A stretch of DNA of 64,000 bases from the NCBI GenBank assembly GCA_036502005.1, contig DASXZH010000001.1:11999-75998 (forward strand). The letters are read 5' to 3'. Each line of letters opens with the position of its first letter. Position 1 is the stretch's first letter. The translations under genes were made by a program, and so were the position numbers. Shown piece by piece: positions 8,674 through 17,533 of the stretch. Below the pieces are notes generated by a model. That model was not told the origin of the DNA and did no database searches. It saw nothing but the letters and a program-made list of their open reading frames with translations. This stretch comes from DASXZH01 sp036502005 (GTDB lineage: Bacteria > Armatimonadota > Fimbriimonadia > Fimbriimonadales > Fimbriimonadaceae).

Positions 8674-9733
8674 CCGCTATATGATCAAGGAGTTGATCGT
8701 GCCATTCGTCATCGGCACGATTGCGGTCGTCCTCATGTTTCAGGCAAACCTCTTGATCTTCATGTTCAAGACGTTCTCGATGTCGTCGGTTCCGTTTCCG
8801 GCCATCGCCAAGCTGCTTCTTTACAAGACCCCATTCTTTTTAGACCAGACGCTCCCCGTTGGAATGGCGTTGGCAACATCTCTGGCTATGTCTCGGCTGG
8901 TTCGCGAGTCTGAACTGACAGCCATGCGGGCGGCCGGCGCATCGATCCTGCGGATCATCCTTCCGATCTCCTTCTTCGGGTTGCTCGTCGGTGTCGGAAA
9001 CTTCTACTTGGTTGAGAAGGTAATGCCCCCCGCTGAAAAGGAATATTCGAAGCTGAGCAACCGGATGGCGATCGTGGGCGCATTGCCGGACTTCAAGTCG
9101 AATGTGACCTTTCCGCTGCAGGACTACGACGTCAGCATTCGCACTATCTATAAGCAGCCTAATAACACCTTGCAGCTCGACGATGTGATCCTTGTCGAAC
9201 GGCCTCAGCTTTACGAATACAGAGTTTTTACGGCCATGAGCGGCACCTACGAAGATGGGGTTTGGCGTTTTCCGAACGCCCGCTGCTGGCGTTTCAAGGG
9301 TGACGAATTCTTTGATTTTGCGGCCAAAGACTTGGTCATAACCCAGCCGATCAACATTAACGACGCCCTTTATGGCGCGGCTCAGCCCACCGAAATGTCG
9401 ATGCGCCAGCTAACCCAGGCGATAAAGGATCAAAGGGCTCTCAAGCAAGATACGGCCCCGCTTGAGATCCAATATCAAGAACGCTTTAGTGTGCCCGCTG
9501 CGTGTTACGTTTTCTCAGTTGTAGGGCCGGTTTTTGCCGTTTGGCTGGGCAGAGGCGGCGGTTTTGTGGGCGTGTTGCTGTCGATCATGATGGTCATGCT
9601 CTACTACAACGTCTTCATTATCTCAACCGAGATATTTGGGAAGAACCATTGGGTGAGCCCCCTGATTGCGGCTTGGCTGCCCAACCTTCTGTTTGTAGGC
9701 CTAGCTCTGTTTGGTTTGCGGAGACTTGAATGA
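8663..9733 (+). CDS. lptF: LptF/LptG family LPS export permease
   Basis: 356 residues, starting at a TTG (8663) that overlaps the previous stop; purine-rich GAAAGGGGGA lies about 10 nt upstream. LptF and LptG are the membrane subunits of the LptB2FG ABC transporter that extracts lipopolysaccharide from the inner membrane. Visible features are N-terminal helices (about 10-30, 55-75, 100-120), the family stretch ESELTAMRAAGAS (about 89-101), a periplasmic jellyroll region (about 130-250) and three C-terminal helices. Only one such gene is in the window, so its F or G identity is not settled. Its TGA overlaps the lptD ATG as ATGA. Confidence 0.9.
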   Translation: MKLDRYMIKELIVPFVIGTIAVVLMFQANLLIFMFKTFSMSSVPFPAIAKLLLYKTPFFLDQTLPVGMALATSLAMSRLVRESELTAMRAAGASILRIILPISFFGLLVGVGNFYLVEKVMPPAEKEYSKLSNRMAIVGALPDFKSNVTFPLQDYDVSIRTIYKQPNNTLQLDDVILVERPQLYEYRVFTAMSGTYEDGVWRFPNARCWRFKGDEFFDFAAKDLVITQPININDALYGAAQPTEMSMRQLTQAIKDQRALKQDTAPLEIQYQERFSVPAACYVFSVVGPVFAVWLGRGGGFVGVLLSIMMVMLYYNVFIISTEIFGKNHWVSPLIAAWLPNLLFVGLALFGLRRLE

Positions 9734-12090
9734 AGCGGGCCTTCGTTTTGGGGGCCGTTGCATTGTGTGCTGCGGCGATTGGGCAGGTCAACATGAATGG
9801 TCCAATCGCTGGCGTGGCTGGCGCGTTGCAAAAGCAAGGGGTTCCGACGCCGGGTTCGCAGCAAACAAATCCGTTTGAACCGACCGGATTTCCGCCTCTT
9901 CCAAGTAAGAATCAGGACTTGCCACCTCCGCGCGATTACGGTAGCGATGAGAAAGTGATGCGTATCCTCCAAATGGGAACGCCGACCGAGCTTGGAACCC
10001 ACGTCCATGTGGACGGTGGCTTCCACATTCGCTACAAAGGCTACGATCTCTTCGGGGACACGCTTGATGGCTATCGGGACTCGCTGATCTTTGACGCTAC
10101 CGGCCACGTAAGACTGATCGGGCAAAGTTCTTCCGTTACCGGTGAAGACATCACCATCGACTTCCGGAAAAACACGTTCATTTCAAAGCAGGCCGAAGCA
10201 GACCTAAAGCCAACGTTCTTCCCCAATGGCGACGTGCAAGACGACGTTTACGTGAACGGCGTTGCCGCTCACGGAAGTGGCGCGGAGGTTTTTGCTAACT
10301 ACTCTTACATCACCACATGCGACCTGCCCGATCCGCACTTTAAGATCTATGCCAAGCACATCGATTTGCGCCCAAGCAAGCGGATCATCATGCGCGGGGT
10401 CACGCTCTATATTTTGGATAAGAAGATCGTCAGCATCCCTTATCTTTCAATCCCTTTGGATGACCGGAAAAACCATATCACACCGCAAGTCGGCGACGAC
10501 CCCACTGCCGGCTATTATGTAAAAACCTACATCCCAATTCCAGTGCACGGAAATAACTTGGACCTAAACGGCAGGTTCGACGAATATTCAAAGTTGGGAA
10601 CCGGACTCGGCGTTGATTTCGCCTATCAGAACAAGACGATGCAAGGTTCCGGCGAGGTCTACACGATCGTCGGTAGGTCCAACGAACAGGATCTAACCAT
10701 CAACCACGACGAGCATTTTGGAAAAACAGACCTTGCTCTAAACGCTCAATATTCCAACAACGACTATCTACAGTCTCCCGGAAGTACGCTTCTTAATTTT
10801 CGAGGACAGCTGACGGTGCCCCAAAAGAATGGCAGCTTCGATCAACTGGCTCTCAGTCAGAACTCAAGCCTGTACTCCGGGTTTAACTCGCTGCAGGAAT
10901 CGGCTACATTCACCGATTCGCGCGTTTGGAATACCCTGCTTCGAAGCAACTTAAGCGTGGCTTATACAGACAGCAGCACTTCCGGCGGCGGATACGACAC
11001 CACCAACTACGACAGCCAAAGTTTGGCCGTAAACTTCGACGCAAATGACGACCTGAAAAAGGCTACCGCCGAACTGCAATATGTGCGAAGCGTTCCTATC
11101 GGAGCCAACGGCATGCAGCTATTTGGTTTAGAGAACTTGACTCCGCAGATAACTTTCAAGAGCGACTCAACCAAACTTCTTAGCACCAAACTTGCCCAGG
11201 AATTTCCCTTTACAACCGACCTTGCTCTTTCTCAGCTCGCCGCTCCAACCTTTGATGGAACAAGCATTTCAAACATCTATCGAAGCGTGTTCGACTTCGA
11301 CTACACGAAGCCAGATCATCCGGACCAGAAGTTCGATTACACCGTAAACACGATTTTCCAGCAAGGGCTCTACAGCGACAGCACTGCCGAATACACAACC
11401 GGGCTGAACACAGGAACGCGGTACACGTTGGGGCCAGATACCGCTTTCGACATGAACTACAGCTACCTGCAGCAGCATGGCTTCACTCCCGTCGCCCAAG
11501 ATAAGCAGGGTCAAACGAATCTATTTACGAGTGACATCAGCTATCGGCCGACCCGCTCGGTTATTCTGGCGGCTCAATCCGGCTACGACCTCCTTTCCTA
11601 TCAAGAGGGTATCACACCTTACCAAGACGTTGGGTTGAGAGCCGAGTGGCACCCGGTGGATTATTTCCAGTTGCGAACACTTAGCACCTATGATACGACC
11701 ATGAAAGGCATCAGCAATGTGCAGGTTGACATGGCCTACAAACCGGGGGCAACCTTCATTAGCGCGGGATTCCGTTACGATGGCACGCAGCACACGTTTG
11801 GCGAGTGGGACCTTTTCTTCGACGCCTTCAAGTGGGGGCGGTTAAAGGCAAGTGGCTTGCTGGATTATGATGGCTACACCCACAGTTTCACGTCCGAACA
11901 GCTTTCGCTGACCTACGACTTGCACTGCGCGGAGGCCATTTTGCAAATACAAAATAATCCGTCCGGCTTCCGAAGCGGCACCCAGATCGCTTTCTACATC
12001 AGGTTGAAGGCCTTCCCGTTCAATACGCCGTTTGGCGTTGGAACCCAGGGCCAGGCGGTTGGTGGCGGCTTTGGCCGGTCGACTTTCTAG
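9730..12090 (+). CDS. lptD: LPS-assembly protein LptD-like outer-membrane protein
   Basis: 786 residues with a signal peptide (MKRAFVLGAVALCAAAIGQ). The N-terminal part (about 80-200) resembles the OstA/LptA beta-jellyroll with VRLIGQSSSVTGEDITIDF and repeated FHIRYKGYDL-type strands. The remainder is rich in alternating aromatic residues, as expected for the 26-strand barrel that inserts LPS into the outer leaflet. It follows lptF with a 4-bp overlap. LptD Cys residues are few, so the disulphide scheme of E. coli is not conserved. The 3' end overlaps the convergent permease gene by 4 bp. Confidence 0.87.
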   Translation: MKRAFVLGAVALCAAAIGQVNMNGPIAGVAGALQKQGVPTPGSQQTNPFEPTGFPPLPSKNQDLPPPRDYGSDEKVMRILQMGTPTELGTHVHVDGGFHIRYKGYDLFGDTLDGYRDSLIFDATGHVRLIGQSSSVTGEDITIDFRKNTFISKQAEADLKPTFFPNGDVQDDVYVNGVAAHGSGAEVFANYSYITTCDLPDPHFKIYAKHIDLRPSKRIIMRGVTLYILDKKIVSIPYLSIPLDDRKNHITPQVGDDPTAGYYVKTYIPIPVHGNNLDLNGRFDEYSKLGTGLGVDFAYQNKTMQGSGEVYTIVGRSNEQDLTINHDEHFGKTDLALNAQYSNNDYLQSPGSTLLNFRGQLTVPQKNGSFDQLALSQNSSLYSGFNSLQESATFTDSRVWNTLLRSNLSVAYTDSSTSGGGYDTTNYDSQSLAVNFDANDDLKKATAELQYVRSVPIGANGMQLFGLENLTPQITFKSDSTKLLSTKLAQEFPFTTDLALSQLAAPTFDGTSISNIYRSVFDFDYTKPDHPDQKFDYTVNTIFQQGLYSDSTAEYTTGLNTGTRYTLGPDTAFDMNYSYLQQHGFTPVAQDKQGQTNLFTSDISYRPTRSVILAAQSGYDLLSYQEGITPYQDVGLRAEWHPVDYFQLRTLSTYDTTMKGISNVQVDMAYKPGATFISAGFRYDGTQHTFGEWDLFFDAFKWGRLKASGLLDYDGYTHSFTSEQLSLTYDLHCAEAILQIQNNPSGFRSGTQIAFYIRLKAFPFNTPFGVGTQGQAVGGGFGRSTF

Positions 12091-12872
12091 CTGCTCGCGC
12101 TGGCGTAATGCCTAAGGGCAAAGTTCCAAAACCAGCGGGTGATAATGAAGCTTATCAAGCCCCAAAAACAGCCTAGCAGAAGCAGATTTAAGTCGAATCC
12201 ACGCACTAGTTCCTTGGCTGGAATGGTAGCCACAAAAGCCAACGGCAGCACGAAAGTGAAAAAGCGTTGCACAGGAACGGCATAGATATCGAGCGGATTA
12301 CGGGCGACTTGGAGCACCGATTCGCCCAACACCCATAGGTTGTCCACTCTGACGAGCCAAATCCCTAGCGTCATGAGCAGCAGATAGAAGCTGTAAAATA
12401 TGGCGACCGACGCGCCCACCAAAAGCCAATAGGCAAGAAATTGTGCAGCGGTGGGGTGTAGATGGTCGGTCGAAACTCCATACCAGAACATAACGAGGCT
12501 GGCAACGAGCGTGCCAACTTGGTCGAAATTGAATTTGCGTGTGGATATCCAGAATTGGGTGTCAACCGGTTTTGTGATTACAAAATCGAGCGTGCCCTGA
12601 CGGACTTGCTGCGGGATTTCTTGGAGGGACGAAAAAAAGGCGGTAACAAGCGCGTTCATGAGAGAGCAAGTTGCCACCAGCACAAACGCATCCCCTCTCG
12701 ACCACCCCGCAACCGAGGTCGTGTTGCGGTAGATCACGAGCAAAACCATGACGAAGAAGAAGACCCATACGCAGTTTTGGGCGATCTTGGCAAAGAAATT
12801 GGCGCGGAATTCCAACTCGCGGGCGAAGGAGCTGCTGAAGAAAGTGCGGTAAATACGCCAGTAGCGGGTCAC
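12087..12872 (-). CDS. ABC-2 type permease, DUF990-like (COG3694)
   Basis: About 261 residues with six hydrophobic segments. The stretch QVRQGTLDFVITKPVDTQFW and the preceding paired helices are typical of ABC-2 permeases of the COG3694 type, which act in pairs with an ATPase in exporting lipids or drugs. The partner permease and ATPase are not in the window. I chose the GTG at 12872 rather than the far upstream ATG at 13022, since a TAAAAT box lies 5 nt ahead and the extra upstream codons would translate a heptad repeat. Confidence 0.82.
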   Translation of the reverse strand: MTRYWRIYRTFFSSSFARELEFRANFFAKIAQNCVWVFFFVMVLLVIYRNTTSVAGWSRGDAFVLVATCSLMNALVTAFFSSLQEIPQQVRQGTLDFVITKPVDTQFWISTRKFNFDQVGTLVASLVMFWYGVSTDHLHPTAAQFLAYWLLVGASVAIFYSFYLLLMTLGIWLVRVDNLWVLGESVLQVARNPLDIYAVPVQRFFTFVLPLAFVATIPAKELVRGFDLNLLLLGCFWGLISFIITRWFWNFALRHYASASS

Positions 12873-12877
12873 GAAGG

Positions 12878-12883
12878 ATTTTA
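12878..12883 (-). promoter_or_regulatory. Predicted -10 box of the ABC-2 permease, leaderless type
   Basis: On the minus strand TAAAAT lies 5 nt before the GTG at 12872. A heptad repeat ends about 20 bp further upstream. Confidence 0.6.
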
Positions 12884-12903
12884 GCGGATGGCGGGTAGTT
12901 TGT

Positions 12904-12965
12904 GGTCGAAAGGGGACAGCGGAATTCGAAAGTCGAAAGGCGAAAGTCGAAGGTCGAGTGTCGGA
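12904..12965. repeat. Heptad repeat A (unit near AGTCGAA)
   Basis: From 12924 six successive 7-bp words keep exact phase to 12965 (first ATTCGAA, then AGTCGAA twice and close variants). Two weaker units precede from 12904 (first GGTCGAA). The tract lies just upstream of the permease promoter. Confidence 0.8.
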
Positions 12966-13044
12966 TGGAGGAATCCCTATCATGTCAGATAATCGCCTGC
13001 TCGAGAGCACACCTTGGAGCATTTTGCCGGGCGTTCATATTGGC

Positions 13045-13050
13045 TAGAAT
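13045..13050 (+). promoter_or_regulatory. Predicted -10 box, leaderless type
   Basis: TAGAAT ends exactly 6 nt before the GTG start at 13057. Confidence 0.6.
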
Positions 13051-13056
13051 ATACGA

Positions 13057-13941
13057 GTGAAGGTATGTCGGTTTCTTGTAGTCCTATGCTTCATTACCCA
13101 GTTAGCTCTTGCGCAACAATACAAGGCGGCGAGTCAGAGGGAGCTCGACGGATTTCTCTTGGGACAACGTGCATCCGCGGCGGACTACATGTTTGGGGCG
13201 CCGTTTAAAATTCAATATACGGCCGATCATTGGCAGCAACGAATCTATAAGGTTGGAGAAGATGGCTCTTACATCGTTATCGAAACAAACCCTGAAGCTC
13301 CGGATTTCATTTATGGGATTCAGATCACAGGAAGCAAGAGCACAAAAAATGCACGCATTCAATAAAGTGAGCGTTGGCGCAACGAAGGACGAGGTTCATT
13401 CCCGATTTGGCGAGCCAACGTCCTCAAAGCCGCTTGCGGACATCTCGGGTACGTCTGAGGAATACGATGATCGCAACTATTCTTTTGAGTTCGATAAAGA
13501 AGATCATTTGCAAAGTATTCGACTAATCGGCTACGAAGGATTTGCTGATCCTCAACTAGAGGGGCAGGACGATCTTCTCCACCAATTTAGGACCGCATTG
13601 AACTCTCCTGACCCTGATCTGACACTCCAATCTCTTCATCCAGATGTTGAGATATCAACGGAAAACAGGGCGTTTTCGCGCGAATAGAGCACAACGTATT
13701 TGAAGACGTTACCGGCAACGATTGCAACTTCCGTAAAGCGCTATTATCTTCGCCAACCAGCGTGAAGGCTCTTCTTCAAAAGGAGCCAGTCGCCGGGGAG
13801 ATGTCGATTAGATTTATGGATGAAGGGGAATCGAAGCGAGTAATGGTGGTTTACAGGTTTCCCAAAGGTAAATACCTCGAAGAAATCGTGTTTCGTGGCG
13901 ACGCAGGGCGTTGGCGTGTCTATGAAATCGCGTTGAAGTGA
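13057..13941 (+). pseudogene. Secreted protein gene with two apparent frameshifts, function unknown
   Basis: Starts at GTG 13057 with a signal peptide (VVLCFITQLALAQQ). The first frame ends at 13365; protein-like sequence continues in the +1 frame after the A6 run near 13345-13350 (FNKVSVGATKDEVHSRFGEP, reminiscent of SmpA/BamE-like repeats). Near 13660 it returns to the original frame and runs to a TGA at 13941 (ending VYEIALK). Joined, the product would be about 290 residues. Either the assembly has two one-base errors or the gene is decaying. The region looks more AT-rich than its neighbours by eye. Confidence 0.65.
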
Positions 13942-13973
13942 GGCATACTCGAGCCTCACTGGCTGTCGGCTCC

Positions 13974-14025
13974 CGAGGCAAGTTTGAGTCCCGAAGGCCT
14001 AAGGCCGAAAGCTGAAGGCCGATTC
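13974..14025. repeat. Heptad repeat G (unit near AGGCCGA)
   Basis: Seven phased 7-bp words from 13974, with AGGCCTA and AGGCCGA the clearest. It ends 4 bp before the TACAAT box at 14029. Confidence 0.75.
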
Positions 14026-14028
14026 CGC

Positions 14029-14034
14029 TACAAT
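14029..14034 (+). promoter_or_regulatory. Predicted -10 box, leaderless type
   Basis: TACAAT ends 6 nt before the GTG at 14041 and fixes that codon as the likely start. Confidence 0.6.
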
Positions 14035-14040
14035 CTCATT

Positions 14041-14316
14041 GTGGAATGGCACATCGTCCATACAATCACAGCCTGCTTTCTCGCACTGTTCGGTTTCTTC
14101 ATGGACTTGCAAAACCTCATGGGCGCAATACGCGTGCTAAAAAAAGGGAAGGGCCCCAGGCCTTTGCTGCTGTTGCCATTCGCACTATATGTGCTCGCAG
14201 CGTTCGTATCCGATGGCCCCATGAGCTTTAAATGGATTGCTATCGGGATTGGACTCGTGTTCCACATCGTTGCCACCGTCGGAATAAGGTTTATCGGCAG
14301 CCTTCGCGCTCGGTAG
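14041..14316 (+). CDS. Small three-helix membrane protein, unknown
   Basis: About 91 residues from the GTG at 14041, selected because of the TACAAT box 6 nt upstream; a longer reading frame would translate the heptad repeat before it. Hydrophobic segments lie at about residues 4-24, 40-57 and 65-83, separated by the basic loop VLKKGKGPRP. No family recognised. It ends 9 bp before the DUF72 gene, which appears to have its own promoter within the end of this gene. Confidence 0.6.
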   Translation: MEWHIVHTITACFLALFGFFMDLQNLMGAIRVLKKGKGPRPLLLLPFALYVLAAFVSDGPMSFKWIAIGIGLVFHIVATVGIRFIGSLRAR

Positions 14317-14319
14317 AAT
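14314..14319 (+). promoter_or_regulatory. Predicted -10 box, leaderless type
   Basis: TAGAAT, overlapping the stop of the preceding gene, ends 6 nt before the ATG at 14326. Confidence 0.6.
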
Positions 14320-14325
14320 GGCCCA

Positions 14326-15048
14326 ATGGCTCGTTTGTATCTAGGCCTTTCCGGCTATTCCTATAAGCCTTGGCAAGGTGAGGGCAGGTTCTATCCTGCG
14401 GAGTTAAAGCAGAAGCAGTTTCTTTCCTATTACGCGGAGCACTATCCGGCCGTCGAGATGGACGGCACATGGTATCGCATGCCAAGCGAGGCGGGCGTGC
14501 AAGGCTGGATAGAAGGCTCACCAAGCGATTTTAAGTACACGTTTAAGGCCCACAGGAGCATTAGCCATATCCAACGGCTAAAAGCGGAATGCCTTGAAAG
14601 CGTAAAGTTTCAGCTTAAGCGACTGGAGCCGATGGAGAAAGCGGGGAAGATGGGAGCGCTTTTTGTCCAACTGCCGCCTAACTTCAAGCGCAACGACGAG
14701 CGGCTGAAAGAGTTTGTGACGAGCCTGCCGGAGGGCCATCCCTATGCCATCGAGTTTAGAAACGAGGCCTGGTTTGTGCCGGAAGTTGAGGCCATTCTGC
14801 GAGATGCCGGCGTAACCTGGGTTTCATGGGACACCGAAGAAGTAGCCGGACAGCGACGCGATACAGGCAGCTTCATCTATTCAAGAATGAGGCGCGAAAC
14901 TTATACTGATGACCAGCTTAAGAGCTGGGCCGATTACTTCCAAGCGGCAATGGATAAAGGCAAAGACTGCTACGTGTTTTTCAAACACGAGGATGAGGGC
15001 TCGCCCTGGGTCGACGCAGATCGCTTAAAAAAAATCATGGGGTTGTAA
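14326..15048 (+). CDS. DUF72 (YecE-like) TIM-barrel protein
   Basis: 240 residues. The N-terminal GLSGYSYKPWQGEGRFYP, then DGTWYRMPS and FTFKAHRSISH-like segments, and later LPPNFKRND and AIEFRNEAWF match the widespread DUF72 family. The family has a TIM-barrel fold; its reaction is not established. Length equals the family norm. The gene has a leaderless-type promoter. Convergent with the YHS-like gene downstream. Confidence 0.92.
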   Translation: MARLYLGLSGYSYKPWQGEGRFYPAELKQKQFLSYYAEHYPAVEMDGTWYRMPSEAGVQGWIEGSPSDFKYTFKAHRSISHIQRLKAECLESVKFQLKRLEPMEKAGKMGALFVQLPPNFKRNDERLKEFVTSLPEGHPYAIEFRNEAWFVPEVEAILRDAGVTWVSWDTEEVAGQRRDTGSFIYSRMRRETYTDDQLKSWADYFQAAMDKGKDCYVFFKHEDEGSPWVDADRLKKIMGL

Positions 15049-15077
15049 GAAACAATCCCATGATCTTTGCTGCTAAG

Positions 15078-15803
15078 TTAGCCTTTGCAGTCTGAGTTCT
15101 TCTTGCCGCAACCACAGGCTGAGCAAGTCTCATTCGCATCGCTTGCGCTGTTCAAAGTGATCTGACGGCCGCAGTGTTTGCAAGTAAACGTGGTCGGCTC
15201 AAAAGCCGCTTCCGCTTTCTTCTCGGCTGCCGGGATGATCGCTTTTGGTGCCATCACATAGTCCGCCGCGACCTTGGCATAGTCCGCCGGTTTCTTTTCA
15301 AAGTCGGTCGGGCAGTTGGAGCAGCAGAAATAATAGCGAACGCCGTTATAGTCCCGGTAGCTTCCCGCCGCCGCGTAGCCGGAAAGCTTCTCTTTCTCAA
15401 CTGGGCAGAACAGAGCTTCCTTGGCAGGAATCGCGATGTACTTATCAGGCGTCGCATCAAAGGTGTTCTTTTCGTCGCCGCTTAAAAAGAGGTATCGAAC
15501 GCCCTTGTAGTCTTCCCAAGACTTGGACAGGGCATCGGTGATTCGCGCGCCACTAACGGGATCGAACATGAACGTGCCGATCGTTTTGCCCTTCGCCTTA
15601 TCGGAGTTGATGGCCGCCATCGGATCCTTTTGGAAGGTGGCTTGGCACATGGCGCAACAAAGCGCGTATCGCACGCCTTTGTAATCCACAGCCGGGCCAC
15701 CGTCCGTCGCGGCTATTCCTAGCACAGAACAGGTTAGTGCAGGCTTGGCCGCTTCCTGAGGGTTCATCATTGCAGTTAAAGCGATTACCGATAGAAAAAT
15801 CAT
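15078..15803 (-). CDS. Secreted cysteine-rich protein with YHS/TRASH-like metal-binding repeats
   Basis: 241 residues with a short signal-like N-terminus. Three repeated units centred on GVRYALCCAMCQATFQKDP (about residue 43), GVRYLFLSG (cysteines lost) and GVRYYFCCSNCPTDFEKKP (about 155) follow the Cys-Cys-x2-Cys pattern of YHS and TRASH domains, which bind copper, zinc or other soft metals. A C-terminal zinc-finger-like tail has CKHC, CSAC and further cysteines. A role in metal binding is likely; transport or sensing cannot be told apart. The next gene upstream is a toxin-antitoxin remnant. Confidence 0.75.
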   Translation of the reverse strand: MIFLSVIALTAMMNPQEAAKPALTCSVLGIAATDGGPAVDYKGVRYALCCAMCQATFQKDPMAAINSDKAKGKTIGTFMFDPVSGARITDALSKSWEDYKGVRYLFLSGDEKNTFDATPDKYIAIPAKEALFCPVEKEKLSGYAAAGSYRDYNGVRYYFCCSNCPTDFEKKPADYAKVAADYVMAPKAIIPAAEKKAEAAFEPTTFTCKHCGRQITLNSASDANETCSACGCGKKNSDCKG

Positions 15804-15822
15804 AGATTTTGTGTCCCGTCAT

Positions 15823-15936
15823 TCAGACGCGGAATCTCCCGTTAGATGTTACTACTTCTGAATGGACGTTTGCGTTTGCGCCTGGTTTAGTTCGGCAAGA
15901 AAATAACTCGAAGTTATTGTCAAGAACGACCCGCAT
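15823..15936 (-). pseudogene. Truncated DUF5615-type toxin remnant
   Basis: A 37-codon frame starting MRVVLDNNFELF, matching the conserved N-terminus of DUF5615 PIN-like toxins (commonly MRVLLDEN), then losing resemblance after about 12 residues and stopping. It overlaps the 3' part of the DUF433 gene, as toxins of this pair often do. Probably inactive. Confidence 0.5.
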
Positions 15937-16177
15937 TGTCCGGCAAGGTCAAGGCCGAATAGTTGCTGTGATTGGTTTTGCTGCCAATGGATAAATGCTT
16001 CTGCGTATTCGCGGGGCACATTGGGCCAACCATCAAGTAAATCCTCTATCGTTCCACCTTCGTCCAGGGTGTCGATCAAAGCTTGCAGGGCACCCGCGTA
16101 CCAATGAAACGAACTGCGCCGCTGAGATATTCAGGGTCGGCGTTTAGGAAATGCTCAAGCTCTTGCGGAATGTTCAT
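15852..16177 (-). pseudogene. Frameshifted DUF433 antitoxin
   Basis: From the ATG at 16177 the frame reads MNIPQELEHFLNADPEYLSG and RFIGTRVP and then meets a stop. One base out of phase (near the GGG at 16088-16090) the sequence resumes as ALIDTLDEGGTIEDLLDGWP and VPREYAEAFIHW, the remainder of a DUF433 domain. One missing base restores the domain. DUF433 proteins are antitoxins of DUF5615 toxins. It lies next to a truncated toxin, so the module seems dead unless the indel is an assembly error. Confidence 0.65.
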
Positions 16178-16213
16178 GAATGCGCAGCTACCTAATTATA
16201 CGACTTCTATTTA

Positions 16214-16978
16214 TTATTCAACAACCGCGCCGAACTTGCGAGTCCTTCGCTGAAACGAAGCCACGCCGTTTAGCAAATCGTCCAATGCAAACTCGGGCCA
16301 AGGTTTATCCACCACAAAAAGCTCGCAGTACGCCCCTTGCCATAAAAGAAAATTGCTCCACCGCATTTCGCCCGCAGTGCGGATCATAAGATCCGGTTCA
16401 GGATGATTTGGATTGTACAAAGCTTGGGAAATCAGCTCCTCGGTTACGGACTCCGGCGAAATGCCGGACGCAACCAGCTTTTTCACCGCATCCACAATCT
16501 CTGCTCTGCCGCCGTAGTTCACGGCCAGAGTAAAAGTGATGCCGGTGTTAGCCTTGGTCGTTTCCATCCCATCCTTAAGTGCATTCTGCAAACCGAGAGG
16601 AAGCTCCTTAATCCGCCCCGAGACGTTCACCCGTACGTTGTTCTTATGCATGACCCTAAGCTCGTCGCGGGCCGCGCGCTCGATAAGCTTCATAAGGCCG
16701 CTTACTTCCTCTTCCGGACGCTTCCAATTCTCCGCCGAAAACGCGTAAACGGTAAGAAACTTGATGCCGAGTTCGCTCGCGTTCAATAAGGCGTCTCTCA
16801 AGGCGCGGTACCCCTCGCGGTGACCGATCAGCCTGGCCATTCCCTTCTTCTTCGCCCAACGCCCGTTGCCATCCATAATGATGGCCACGTGGTGCGGCAG
16901 CGCTTGAAGGTCCACCCCTGCCGCCAGAGCACTTCGCTGGACGTCGTTCAGATTTGCGCCGGTCGCGGGTTTTGGCAT
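16214..16978 (-). CDS. uppS: Isoprenyl transferase (undecaprenyl diphosphate synthase)
   Basis: 254 residues, cis-prenyltransferase making the C55 lipid carrier for peptidoglycan and LPS O-units. HVAIIMDGNGRWAK (about residues 28-41) has the catalytic Asp and pyrophosphate-binding Arg. GHREGYRALRD, TVYAFSAENWKRP and the C-terminal MIRTAGEMRWSNFLLWQ-type region are all conserved. Length is near the bacterial norm. It is the last gene of a minus-strand run that follows the nuclease gene with an 18-bp gap. Confidence 0.95.
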   Translation of the reverse strand: MPKPATGANLNDVQRSALAAGVDLQALPHHVAIIMDGNGRWAKKKGMARLIGHREGYRALRDALLNASELGIKFLTVYAFSAENWKRPEEEVSGLMKLIERAARDELRVMHKNNVRVNVSGRIKELPLGLQNALKDGMETTKANTGITFTLAVNYGGRAEIVDAVKKLVASGISPESVTEELISQALYNPNHPEPDLMIRTAGEMRWSNFLLWQGAYCELFVVDKPWPEFALDDLLNGVASFQRRTRKFGAVVE

Positions 16979-16996
16979 ATGAAATACAGCATGGGA

Positions 16997-17533
16997 TCAG
17001 GCAAGTCGAGAAATAGCTTTGTCGTGAAATTTGTTATTCCAACTTTCTACACTATGCACTTCAGCTACTGGAGCAAACCCAGTAATTCGATCTAAGGGAC
17101 CGACGGCGTCAATTACTTTTTGCAAAATATTGGTGACATTACTTCGCAACGCAGCATCCAGATCGGTAACTCCGATTACTGCTGCATAACGTATTGGAGC
17201 TTTCATCACCTGGCCAGTCATCGCACAATAAACGTATATTCCGTAAAGTTTTGGTAAAAGGTGCTCTTTTGCGAGCGCGTCATTTTGCAAGCTCTTGATC
17301 ATGGCTTTGATCTCGCCTGGTCTATGTAGAGGTTTGGCTGCTTCAGGGTTTTTAACTTCGATTATCCAGGTTTCGTTGTCGTAGGGCGCGACAAAATCAG
17401 GAGCTTTCAAATGTCTGCTCAAGCTTTCGGGGCGCCAAACCTGCGAACTGCAGGTTTCAAAATTGAACTCAAGTTCGCCCTCTGTCCAGTTTGCGTTAGG
17501 CTCGCGCACTGTTTCCTTGGATCCTTCGCTCAA
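16997..17533 (-). CDS. Putative PD-(D/E)XK nuclease paired with an AAA ATPase
   Basis: 178 residues, no named family recognised. KAPDFVAPYDNETWIIEVKNP carries a PD then EVK arrangement, Asp46, Glu59 and Lys61, on predicted beta-strands, which is the catalytic core of the PD-(D/E)XK superfamily. The C-terminal half (PIRYAAVIGVTDLDAALRSN and later) has no motif I know. Its ATG lies 38 bp inside the upstream ATPase gene, so translation is probably coupled. The pair resembles two-gene ATPase-nuclease defence or DNA-maintenance modules, but neither activity nor target is shown by sequence. Confidence 0.65.
   Translation of the reverse strand: MSEGSKETVREPNANWTEGELEFNFETCSSQVWRPESLSRHLKAPDFVAPYDNETWIIEVKNPEAAKPLHRPGEIKAMIKSLQNDALAKEHLLPKLYGIYVYCAMTGQVMKAPIRYAAVIGVTDLDAALRSNVTNILQKVIDAVGPLDRITGFAPVAEVHSVESWNNKFHDKAISRLA

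Noticed and set aside
12873..13022. Upstream ATG (13022) as start of the ABC-2 permease
   Set aside because: It would translate heptad repeat A into a 50-residue non-homologous extension; the GTG at 12872 has a -10 box at the right distance.
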